Shown one piece after another: positions 8,608-16,128 of a stretch of 64,000 nucleotides of DNA. The stretch lies in the NCBI RefSeq assembly GCF_050876985.1, contig NZ_JBPAPP010000001.1; one strand, written 5' to 3'. Every line of letters begins with the position of its first letter. The first letter of the stretch is position 1. The translations under genes were made by a program, and so were the position numbers. The stretch is from Halopseudomonas sp002296055 (GTDB taxonomy: Bacteria; Pseudomonadota; Gammaproteobacteria; Pseudomonadales; Pseudomonadaceae). The notes under the pieces are model-generated. The model did no database searches and was not told the DNA's origin. It saw nothing but the letters and a program-made list of their open reading frames with translations.

Positions 8608-8657
8608 CGGGGCGTCGCTGCGCCCCGCTGACAGTGGCGGGCAGTTATCTGCCCGCC
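8608..8657. other. Two tandem hairpins between urtA and urtB
   Basis: The first has arms CGGGGCG and CGCCCCG (8608-8614 and 8621-8627). The second has perfect arms GGCGGGCAG and CTGCCCGCC (8636-8644 and 8649-8657). They lie just past the urtA stop without a T-run. They probably protect the urtA message and dampen transcription into the permease genes. Confidence 0.65.
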
Positions 8658-8668
8658 GGGTGGACTGC

Positions 8669-9967
8669 TTATTCGGCGGTGGTGCCGACGCAGCTCTTGG
8701 TTTCGGTGTTGTAGTTGCCGCAGCTGATCGGTGCGGTCCAGTCGGAGATCAGGTCCTTGCTGCCGTCCAGGTAGTCGGACCAGGCATCGCCCGGCACCAG
8801 CTCGTCAGTGCTGGAGACAGTCAGGAACTGGCCGTCGTCCTGGATTTCACCAATCAGAACCGGCTTGGTGATGTGGTGGTTGGGCAGCATTTTGCTGGTG
8901 CCGCCGGTCAGGTTGGGTACTTCTACGCCAACCATGGCGTCGATGACCTTGTCGGTGTCGGTGGTGCCAGCTGCTTCAACCGCTTTGACCCACATGTTGA
9001 AGCCGATGTAGTGCGCTTCCATCGGGTCATTGGTGACGCGCTTGGTGTCGCCGATGTAGTTGTGCCAGGCCTGAATGAAGGCTTCGTTTTCCGGAGTCTC
9101 TTCGCTCATGAAGTAGTTCCAGGCAGCCATGTGGCCGACCAGCGGAGCGGTGTCGATACCGGAGAGTTCTTCTTCACCCACGGAGAAGGCAACAACCGGA
9201 ATGTCTTCAGCGGAAACGCCCTGGTTACCCAGTTCGCGGTAGAAAGGCACGTTGGCGTCACCGTTGATGGTGGAGACCACGGCGGTCTTCTTGCCGGCGC
9301 TGCCAAAGCGTTTGATCTCTGCAACGATGTTCTGCCAGTCAGCATGGCCGAACGGGGTGTAGTTGATCATGATGTCGTCTTCCGCCACGCCGTTGGCCTT
9401 CAGATAGGCTTCCAGAATGCGGTTGGTGGTGCGTGGGTAGACGTAGTCGGTGCCGGCCAGTACCCAGCGCTCGATGCCCAGTTCGTCTTTCAGATAATCA
9501 ACCGCCGGAATGGCTTGCTGGTTCGGCGCAGCGCCGGTGTAGAACACGTTGCGGGAGGACTCTTCACCTTCGTACTGCACCGGGTAGAAGAGGATGCCGT
9601 TCAGCTCTTCAACCACCGGCAGAACGGATTTGCGGGATACGGAGGTCCAGCAACCGAAGATCGCATCGACGCCGTGTTGCTCCAGCAGCTCGCGGGTGCG
9701 CTCTGCGAACAGTGGCCAGTTGGAGGCCGGGTCTACAACGACTGGCTCAAGCTGCTTGCCGAGCAGGCCGCCCTTTTTGTTCTGCTCTTCGATCAGCATC
9801 AGCATGGTGTCTTTGAGCGTGGTTTCCGAGATAGCCATGGTGCCGGACAGCGAGTGCAGCACGCCGACCTTGATGGTTTCCTCGGCCTGGGCGCTCATTG
9901 CCCCAAGAGCCATGCCACAGGCAACGCCCAGCGCGCCGACCTGTTTGACGATCTTCTTCAGAGTCAT
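8669..9967 (-). CDS. urtA: Urea ABC transporter substrate-binding protein UrtA
   Basis: From the ATG with cat at 9965-9967 the protein has 432 residues. A signal peptide ends at AQA-EE near residue 28, followed by ETIKVGVLHSLSGTMAISE, typical of UrtA. The open frame extends 87 residues further upstream, but that part is not signal-like and a purine-rich GAAAGGA site precedes the chosen ATG. It binds urea in the periplasm and delivers it to UrtBC. It is the first gene of urtABCDE and has a sigma-54-like promoter upstream, consistent with nitrogen control. Confidence 0.95.
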   Translation of the reverse strand: MTLKKIVKQVGALGVACGMALGAMSAQAEETIKVGVLHSLSGTMAISETTLKDTMLMLIEEQNKKGGLLGKQLEPVVVDPASNWPLFAERTRELLEQHGVDAIFGCWTSVSRKSVLPVVEELNGILFYPVQYEGEESSRNVFYTGAAPNQQAIPAVDYLKDELGIERWVLAGTDYVYPRTTNRILEAYLKANGVAEDDIMINYTPFGHADWQNIVAEIKRFGSAGKKTAVVSTINGDANVPFYRELGNQGVSAEDIPVVAFSVGEEELSGIDTAPLVGHMAAWNYFMSEETPENEAFIQAWHNYIGDTKRVTNDPMEAHYIGFNMWVKAVEAAGTTDTDKVIDAMVGVEVPNLTGGTSKMLPNHHITKPVLIGEIQDDGQFLTVSSTDELVPGDAWSDYLDGSKDLISDWTAPISCGNYNTETKSCVGTTAE

Positions 9968-10031
9968 GTTCCTTTCCTTCTCTGTTGTTGTCTGGAGTGC
10001 CGGCAGGTGTTTCGCCGCCTGCAGAGCAGAG

Positions 10032-10047
10032 AGCAGGGAACGTGCCA
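10032..10047 (-). promoter_or_regulatory. Sigma-54-like promoter of urtABCDE
   Basis: The minus strand reads TGGCAC, five bases, CTGCT, one mismatch from TGGCAC-N5-TTGCW. It lies 65 bases upstream of the urtA start. Just upstream are two copies of TTGTCA, one within the 11-base palindrome TGACAATGTCA (plus strand 10063-10073). Urea uptake genes are commonly under NtrC and RpoN; no textbook NtrC site was seen. Confidence 0.7.
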
Positions 10048-10214
10048 ATGTTTGACAATGCGTGACAATGTCAGCTGCAGGCCGCGTCCTTGCGGGTTTG
10101 TCGGGCTGGCGCGCAGGCGTGCGCAGGGCGGGGTCCCTGATTTGGTGCGCCTTGTTTTGGTGCGTAGCACTTTTGTGGTGCGCGACAGGTGGTGGGCCGG
10201 CGGTGTCGCTTTTG

Positions 10215-10236
10215 TATATGATGCGCATTCGTATAT
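10215..10236. promoter_or_regulatory. AT-rich dyad upstream of the response regulator gene
   Basis: TATAT at both edges (10215-10219 and 10232-10236) surrounds the palindrome ATGCGCAT (10221-10228). It is 17 bases before the response regulator start and overlaps its likely core promoter. It may be an autoregulation or metal-repressor site; this is inference from symmetry and position. Confidence 0.4.
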
Positions 10237-10252
10237 AGGAGAGAGTTCAGAC

Positions 10253-10945
10253 ATGCTGGCGCCGCTCGGACGCATACTGATTGTCGAAGATGATCCGCAG
10301 CTCAGTGAGCAGTTGTGGCAACTGCTGGAGCACGCCGGCTACGCAGTACAGTGCTGTGGCGATGGCAATACCGGCCTTGAGCTGGCCATGCGCGATCAGC
10401 ATGACCTGCTGCTGCTGGATGCCAAGCTGCCTGGTCTCAATGGGTTTAGCCTGCTCAAGCGGCTGCGGCAGCACAGCCGCATGCCGGTCATTATGGTCAC
10501 GGCGTCCAACGCGGAAGAGGAGCGTATTCGCGGCCTGCGACACGGTGCTGACGACTACCTCGCCAAGCCCTACAGCCTGGAAGAGTTGCAACTGCGCATT
10601 GATGCGGTGCTGCGCCGTGTGCGCCCGGCTGGCGCGCGCCAGGCTGAGCCGGAGCGGTTGGCGGTTGGTGTGCTGCGTCTTGATCGGGCGCAGCAGCTGG
10701 CGGCAGCCGGCGAGATACGCCTGGACCTGACACCCTTGCAGTTCCGGCTGCTCTGGCAACTGGTGGCCCAGCGCGGTGAGGTGCTGTCCAAGCCTTATCT
10801 TTATCGGGTGGTGCTGGACCGGGAATTCAGTCGCTACGATCGCAGCCTGGATATGCACATCAGTCGTATCCGGCGGCGCCTGGTTGAGGCGGGCCTGGGA
10901 GATGTGTTGCAGACCCAGCATGGCCGCGGGTATCTATTCACATGA
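10253..10945 (+). CDS. OmpR-family response regulator (PfeR-like)
   Basis: Taking the ATG at 10253, which follows an AGGAGAG site, gives 230 residues. The receiver domain (6-120) has acidic residues at 12-14, phospho-acceptor D56, T83 and K105. A winged-helix domain follows (about 135-228) with SRYDRSLDMHISRIRRRL, the OmpR/PhoB recognition region. The frame is open for more than 2.5 kb upstream, but that is antisense to urt and not coding. The kinase gene overlaps by four bases and a TonB receptor follows, the order of pfeR-pfeS-pfeA. The assignment to iron control is inference. Confidence 0.9.
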   Translation: MLAPLGRILIVEDDPQLSEQLWQLLEHAGYAVQCCGDGNTGLELAMRDQHDLLLLDAKLPGLNGFSLLKRLRQHSRMPVIMVTASNAEEERIRGLRHGADDYLAKPYSLEELQLRIDAVLRRVRPAGARQAEPERLAVGVLRLDRAQQLAAAGEIRLDLTPLQFRLLWQLVAQRGEVLSKPYLYRVVLDREFSRYDRSLDMHISRIRRRLVEAGLGDVLQTQHGRGYLFT

Positions 10946-12288
10946 ACCGGCGCTTGTGGTGGAAGCTTTGCCTGACCCTGGTGGTGGGGATGCTGGTGCT
11001 GTTCTGGGCCATTTCTCAGCTGGCGCTGCAGACCGAAGAGGCGATGAGCTTTATAGACGAGGGCCATCAACAAACCTTGCGCAACTATGCGGCCCAAGCC
11101 GAGGCGTTGCATGATGCCGGCGACGAGCAGGCGCTGGCGCGTTGGCTGAAAACACTGCAGGAGCAGGAAAATACCTGGGTTGGCGTGGTGCGTACGCAGC
11201 TGACACCGCTGGGCGGCACGATCGTGCCGGCTGGGTACGACGACGGCATTGCACTGGGGCGCGACCTGTCCTGGAAAATTCACCTCTACTTCGCCGAAAA
11301 TCCGGTGATGGATGTGCCCTTTGCCGATGGGCACACGCGCTTTCTCATCCAGCTGCCGCAGCGCATGCGCCCTGGTAACTATTGGACGCACTCGCGTGTG
11401 CTCTTGCAGGTGGTGCTGCCATTTATCGTGCTGCTGATGATTTGCCTGCTGCTCTATCGGCATCTTATGCACCCGCTGCGTCGACTGGAGCTGGCGACCC
11501 GGCGTTTCCGCGACGGTGACTACAGTGCGCGGGTAGGGAACCAGCTGGGCGGGCGCAAGGACGAATTGGCTGGCCTTGCCAAGGTCTTTGATGCGATGGC
11601 TGAGCGCACCGAGGGTCTGATTCTGCATCAACGCCAACGGCTGGCAGATATGTCCCACGAGTTGCGCACGCCGCTCACGCGTATCGAGATGGCCGTCAGC
11701 CTGGCGCGGCAGCAGGGTGGCGATACCTGTTTGCTCGAGCGTATTCGGGCTGAGTGCAACGGTATGCGCCAACTGGTGGAAGACGCGCTGACTCTGAGCT
11801 GGATGGAGCAGGAGGCGCCGGTGCTGCGCGATGAATCGCTGGACCTGACCGAGCTACTGGACAGCCTGATTGACGACGCCCGTTTTGAATTCGCCGACCG
11901 GCAGTTGCAGGTAGCGCTGCCCCCGGTTGCTCCCTTGGCACGGAGCAGTCACCGCGCACTGGGGCAGGCGATTGAAAATGTATTGCGCAACGCCCTGGAT
12001 CACACGCCGGCCGGCGGCGTGGTGCAGTTAGCGCTGGTGGAGGGGCAGGAGAACTGGGTCCTGACTATCACTGACCAGGGCAAGGGGGTGCCGCAAGAGC
12101 TGCTAGAAGATATCTTTCAGCCGTTCTTTCGCGCGCCGCAAGCCCTGTCGGCTGCGCCCGAGCGCGCAGGCTTTGGTTTGGGGCTGGCGCTGGCAAGGCG
12201 GCAAATCATGGCAACCGGCGGCAGCATTGTGGCCTGTGCAGCGGACAATGGCGGCTTGTGCATGGTTATCCGTTTGCCCAAGGGCTGA
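10942..12288 (+). CDS. Sensor histidine kinase (PfeS-like)
   Basis: A kinase of 448 residues. Membrane segments at about 9-26 and 153-172 flank a periplasmic domain of about 125 residues. A HAMP-like linker follows, then the phospho-acceptor H239 in LADMSHELRTPLTRIEMA, N-box ENVLRNALDHTP, and G-boxes TDQGKGVP and GFGLGLALARR. The start overlaps the regulator stop (ATGA). It should phosphorylate the adjacent regulator. Together they probably control the TonB receptor gene 98 bases downstream. The sensed ligand is not evident. Confidence 0.92.
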   Translation: MNRRLWWKLCLTLVVGMLVLFWAISQLALQTEEAMSFIDEGHQQTLRNYAAQAEALHDAGDEQALARWLKTLQEQENTWVGVVRTQLTPLGGTIVPAGYDDGIALGRDLSWKIHLYFAENPVMDVPFADGHTRFLIQLPQRMRPGNYWTHSRVLLQVVLPFIVLLMICLLLYRHLMHPLRRLELATRRFRDGDYSARVGNQLGGRKDELAGLAKVFDAMAERTEGLILHQRQRLADMSHELRTPLTRIEMAVSLARQQGGDTCLLERIRAECNGMRQLVEDALTLSWMEQEAPVLRDESLDLTELLDSLIDDARFEFADRQLQVALPPVAPLARSSHRALGQAIENVLRNALDHTPAGGVVQLALVEGQENWVLTITDQGKGVPQELLEDIFQPFFRAPQALSAAPERAGFGLGLALARRQIMATGGSIVACAADNGGLCMVIRLPKG

Positions 12289-12386
12289 AAGGTAACAAAT
12301 GTAAAAGCGGTTTGTTTTGCGCCCTCTGTTAACAAGAATGGCACCCAAATAAGAATAGATGCCAATAACTACGCAGAGGATTCAGT

Positions 12387-14351
12387 ATGTACCGTTACCC
12401 TACAGCCGGTCGAGCCGGCTTGCCTTTCCGGCTCTGTACCCTGGCCCTCGCGCTGGCGGCGGCCAGCGCCCAGGCTGATGAACCGGCTGAGCTGCCCACG
12501 CTGGACATTACCGGCAAGCACATCCAGGAAGCTGAAGTGACTAGCGAGACGCTGGAGCACTATCAGGCCACGGACCTGGAAGACGTGTTTGCGTCCGAGC
12601 CGGAAGTCAGTGTTGGCGGCGGCCACAGTGTGGCGCAGAAGCTCTATCTGCGCGGTCTTGAAGATACCATGGTGAACATCAGCATTGATGGAGCCCAGCA
12701 GGTCGGCCAGACCTTTCACCACACCGGGCGGATCAATGTCGAGCCCGAGCTGCTGAAGGCGGTCGACGTCAAGGCCGGTACGCCTGACGCTTTGGCTGGC
12801 CCGGGTGCACTGGGCGGTGCCATTCGCTTTGAGACCAAGGACCCGGAAGACCTGCTGCGTCCCGGCGAGTCCGCTGGCGCCTTGCTCAAGACCACCTACT
12901 TCAGTAACGCCGAAGGCTTCAAGGGTAACGGTACCCTGTTTGGTCGCCTGAACGATGCCTGGTCCGGCATGCTGATGGCCACCTATCAGGACCTGGATGA
13001 TTACGAGGATGGTAACGGCGACACCGTGGCTGCGACCGGCGCGCGCCAGTCACTTGGTTTCGGCAAGGTGGTGGGGCATCTGACTGACGCCCAGACCGTG
13101 CGCTTGAGCTATGAGCGGCGTGAGGATGCTGGGTTGCGTAACCAGCGCCCGCAGTGGCAGGCCAGCAGCTGGAACCCCAGCTACCCGCTGGAAAACGTGC
13201 GTGAAACCTGGAATGTCGGCTATGAGCTGGCGCCTAGCGATAACCCGCTGCTGCACCTGGAGGTCTCGGCCTATCACACCGAGAACCAGTTGGAGCAGAA
13301 CGTCATCGGTCGCTGGGGCATTTACCGCGCGCAAACCCAGTCCTGGGGTGGTGATGTGCGTAACACCAGCCATGTGGGCGGCCATGAGCTGACCTACGGC
13401 GTCGACTACCGTCGCGACAGTCTGACCGCTGGCCCGGGTAGCAACCCGGATGCGAACGAGCAGGAGGGCAAGGTGTACGGCGTCTTCGTGCAGGACTACT
13501 GGAGTCTGGGTGAGCGTTGGTTGCTGGGCCTGGGCGGGCGCTATGACCGCTACCAGCTCGACGGCAACCTGGGCGAGCGTTACCGTGAAAGCGGCTTTAG
13601 TCCCAACGCCAGCCTGCGCTTTCAGGCCACCGACAATCTGGGGCTGTGGGTGTCCCACGCGCGTGCTTTCCGCGGGCCGCAGATTCGTGACGGCTTCAAG
13701 GTCGACATTGCGCCGCTGGACCCGAACCTCAAACCTGAAAAGGCGCGCAGCAACGAGGTCGGCTTCGACTACATCAGTGGCGGCTGGTTGCTGTCCGGTA
13801 AGTACTATCGCTCGAAGATTCAAGACGCCATCGGCGACCCGGAGCCGTCGCCGCGCATCTATGTCAACGCGGGTGATCTGGAGTCCAAGGGCTACCTGCT
13901 GGAAACGGCCTATCGCTGGAGCCAACTGAGCGTCGGCATGAGCTATCACCATAATGACACTGACCTGAATGACGGCTATGACCTGAACATGTGGCAGCAC
14001 AATGGACTGGGTACCACCATTGGTGACACCTGGACCCTGAGCGCTGACTATCGCTTCAGTGAATCGCTGGAAATGGGCTGGCAGGGCCGCTTCGTCGAGC
14101 GCATCTCGATGGATACGCTGGTGGGTGAAGTCGACAAGCCCGGCTACGGCGTGCAAGACCTCTACGCCAACTGGATGGTCCTCGACGATGAGCGCCTGAC
14201 CCTGTCGCTGACGGTCAAGAACCTGCTCGACAAGCAGTACCTTGATCACGCCAGCAACGCCGACTTTGAAGGCGTGCCGGGCTACGCTGGGGTGATCGGT
14301 GCTTACGAGCCAGGCCGTGAAATCCGTTTGGGTATGGCGATGCGGTTCTAA
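12387..14351 (+). CDS. TonB-dependent outer-membrane receptor
   Basis: A protein of 654 residues with a signal peptide ending near AQA-DE (about residue 30). A plug domain follows with DVFASEPEVSVGGG and YLRGLEDTMVNISIDG. A 22-strand-type barrel follows and ends in the terminal phenylalanine GMAMRF. The segment AFRGPQI...LDPNLKPEKARSNEVGFDY resembles the FRAP/NPNL region of heme receptors. The usual histidine between these motifs is absent, so a siderophore or other chelate is possible. The regulator-kinase pair upstream suggests induction by its ligand or by metal starvation. A terminator follows at once. Confidence 0.9.
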   Translation: MYRYPTAGRAGLPFRLCTLALALAAASAQADEPAELPTLDITGKHIQEAEVTSETLEHYQATDLEDVFASEPEVSVGGGHSVAQKLYLRGLEDTMVNISIDGAQQVGQTFHHTGRINVEPELLKAVDVKAGTPDALAGPGALGGAIRFETKDPEDLLRPGESAGALLKTTYFSNAEGFKGNGTLFGRLNDAWSGMLMATYQDLDDYEDGNGDTVAATGARQSLGFGKVVGHLTDAQTVRLSYERREDAGLRNQRPQWQASSWNPSYPLENVRETWNVGYELAPSDNPLLHLEVSAYHTENQLEQNVIGRWGIYRAQTQSWGGDVRNTSHVGGHELTYGVDYRRDSLTAGPGSNPDANEQEGKVYGVFVQDYWSLGERWLLGLGGRYDRYQLDGNLGERYRESGFSPNASLRFQATDNLGLWVSHARAFRGPQIRDGFKVDIAPLDPNLKPEKARSNEVGFDYISGGWLLSGKYYRSKIQDAIGDPEPSPRIYVNAGDLESKGYLLETAYRWSQLSVGMSYHHNDTDLNDGYDLNMWQHNGLGTTIGDTWTLSADYRFSESLEMGWQGRFVERISMDTLVGEVDKPGYGVQDLYANWMVLDDERLTLSLTVKNLLDKQYLDHASNADFEGVPGYAGVIGAYEPGREIRLGMAMRF

Positions 14352-14367
14352 GCGTTTGCCGCTACGC

Positions 14368-14403
14368 AAAACGGCCAACCCGCGAGGGTTGGCCGTTTTT
14401 TTG
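14368..14403 (+). terminator. Rho-independent terminator after the TonB receptor
   Basis: Stem AAAACGGCCAACCC / GGGTTGGCCGTTTT with a short loop and a run of seven T, 17 bases past the stop codon. Confidence 0.93.
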
Positions 14404-14472
14404 TTTCTGCCGGGTCAATTGGGAGAGGCTCCCTGTCGATCGACTGTTGCATAGTGCTGTATTTGAGTCAGC

Positions 14473-14696
14473 TTTTCGCCTTTCACGGCGAGCCAAGGGG
14501 GGCTGCTTGCCCAGCCCCCCTTAGCGATCCCCCGGGGCACCCGACTACGCGGCCCTTCGGGTTCGCTGCGTTGCTCGATTTATCGGGGAGTCATAAAACT
14601 CGGCGCTACGCTCCTCAGACATCCTATGACTCTTTTTCCCGATAAACCTGCGCTACTCGCCCGCGTAAACGGGACGAACCCCATGTGCACACTTCA
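14473..14696 (+). repeat. Structured dispersed repeat, copy A
   Basis: About 220 bases almost identical to the reverse complement of 27222-27445. It holds an 11-base perfect hairpin (AAGGGGGGCTG / CAGCCCCCCTT). It also holds a nested stem: an outer TTATCGGG / CCCGATAA, then GAGTCATA / TATGACTC, then an apical hairpin GCG-CTA-CGC. Where the two copies differ, both sides of a stem change together. Short open frames inside it are not convincing genes. It lies between the convergent TonB receptor and thiolase genes, after the receptor terminator. The remaining bases from 14404 to 14472 hold nothing I recognise. Confidence 0.85.
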
Positions 14697-14720
14697 CAAC
14701 CGGTGCTTTCGGAAACAGCG

Positions 14721-15902
14721 TCAGACCAGCTCGATGGCAACTGCCGTCGCCTCACCCCCACCAATACACAACGACGCCACACCCCGCTTGCCGCCGGTCT
14801 GTTGCAGGGCGTTGATCAGGGTGATGATGATGCGCGAGCCGGTGGAGCCAACCGGATGGCCCTGGGCGCAGGCGCCGCCGTAGATGTTGACCTTGGCGTG
14901 GTCCAGGCCGTGCTCACGCATCGCCAGCATGGTAACCATGGCAAAGGCTTCGTTGATCTCGAACAGGTCGACATCGGCCGCCGTCCAGCCGGTCTTGTTG
15001 AACAGATTGGTCATGGCGCCAATCGGAGCCAGGGTGAACTCGCTGGGGTCCTGGCTCTGGGTAGCGTGGGCAACGATACGAGCCAGTGGCTTGAGACCAC
15101 GGCGCTCGGCTTCGCTGGCGGTCATCATGACCAGGGCGCTGGCGCCATCAGAAATGGAGCTGGCATTGGCTGCAGTGATGGTGCCGTCTTTTTTGAAGGC
15201 GGGCTTGAGGCCCGGGATCTTGTCAAGATTGGCGTTCAGCGGCTGCTCGTCGTCTTTGACCACCACCTCACCCTTGCGGGTTTTGACGGTCACCGGGACG
15301 ATTTCCTTGGCCAGAGTGCCCGCTTCAATAGCTGCCTGCGCGCGCTTGAGTGACTCGATGGCGTAGGCGTCCATGTCTTCACGGTTCAGACCGTACTGAT
15401 CGGCGGTGTCCTGGGCGAATGAGCCCATCAGGCGACCGGTGCGGGCGTCCTCCAGACCGTCGAGGAACATGTGATCCTTGATCTCACCGTGCCCCATGCG
15501 CAGGCCCGTGCGGGCCTTCTCAATGATGTAGGGCGCGTTGGACATGCTTTCCATGCCACCGGCCACCATTACCTGATTGCTGCCTGCCTTGAGCGCGTCG
15601 TGCGCTTGCATCACGGCTTTCATGCCGGAGCCGCACAGCTTGTTGATGGTGGTGCAGCCGGTTGCTGCCGGCAGACCGGCGCCCAGGCTGGCCTGGCGAG
15701 CCGGACCCTGCTTGAGGCCGGCGGGCAGCACGCAACCCATAATGACTTCCTGCACGTCGGCGGCGTCGATGCCGGCGCGGGCGACGGCTTCGCGAATGCT
15801 CAGGGCGCCAAGCTCGGTGGCGCTGAGCGCCGACAGGCTGCCTTGAAAACCACCCATAGGGGTGCGTGCGCCACTGACGATGACGATGCTTTGATCCGAC
15901 AT
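14721..15902 (-). CDS. Acetyl-CoA acetyltransferase (thiolase)
   Basis: A protein of 393 residues, the standard thiolase length. The acyl-accepting nucleophile is C90 (NKLCGSGMK). The active-site H349 lies in CAQGHPVGSTGSR and the second cysteine C379 in SLCIGGGEA. It condenses two acetyl-CoA to acetoacetyl-CoA or runs the reverse cleavage in the cytoplasm. The gene is divergent from a fatty acyl-CoA ligase gene across 226 bases, so a role in fatty-acid or short-chain acid breakdown is likely. A biosynthetic role in polyhydroxyalkanoate formation cannot be excluded; no phaB or phaC is nearby. Confidence 0.96.
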   Translation of the reverse strand: MSDQSIVIVSGARTPMGGFQGSLSALSATELGALSIREAVARAGIDAADVQEVIMGCVLPAGLKQGPARQASLGAGLPAATGCTTINKLCGSGMKAVMQAHDALKAGSNQVMVAGGMESMSNAPYIIEKARTGLRMGHGEIKDHMFLDGLEDARTGRLMGSFAQDTADQYGLNREDMDAYAIESLKRAQAAIEAGTLAKEIVPVTVKTRKGEVVVKDDEQPLNANLDKIPGLKPAFKKDGTITAANASSISDGASALVMMTASEAERRGLKPLARIVAHATQSQDPSEFTLAPIGAMTNLFNKTGWTAADVDLFEINEAFAMVTMLAMREHGLDHAKVNIYGGACAQGHPVGSTGSRIIITLINALQQTGGKRGVASLCIGGGEATAVAIELV

Positions 15903-16128
15903 TTTCCGGCTCCTGATTAGCGGGTGTGATTATTTTTTGAAACTATGAATGGCGGTTCAGTCATAAATCGACTTTTGTTTACAATTATACGCATGATGGT
16001 GCCAAAGAAAATCCGTATGATGATTTGCGCTTGCGCTGACTGGGCTACGCTGCAAAAGATGTGGCGGTTCGGCGGCGTACAACGACCGATTTCATGTCCT
16101 GACAATCCCAAAAACAGTAGGCCATTCA

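Noticed and set aside
7697..10252. A long plus-strand frame upstream of the response regulator, giving a protein of over 1000 residues.
   Set aside because: It is antisense to urtB and urtA, has low-complexity composition without domains, and the regulator has its own ATG with a good ribosome-binding site at 10253.
14454..14883. Two short plus-strand frames at 14454-14645 and 14626-14883.
   Set aside because: They start inside the structured repeat; one extends into the antisense of the thiolase gene. The repeat varies in a base-pairing way rather than a codon-preserving way.
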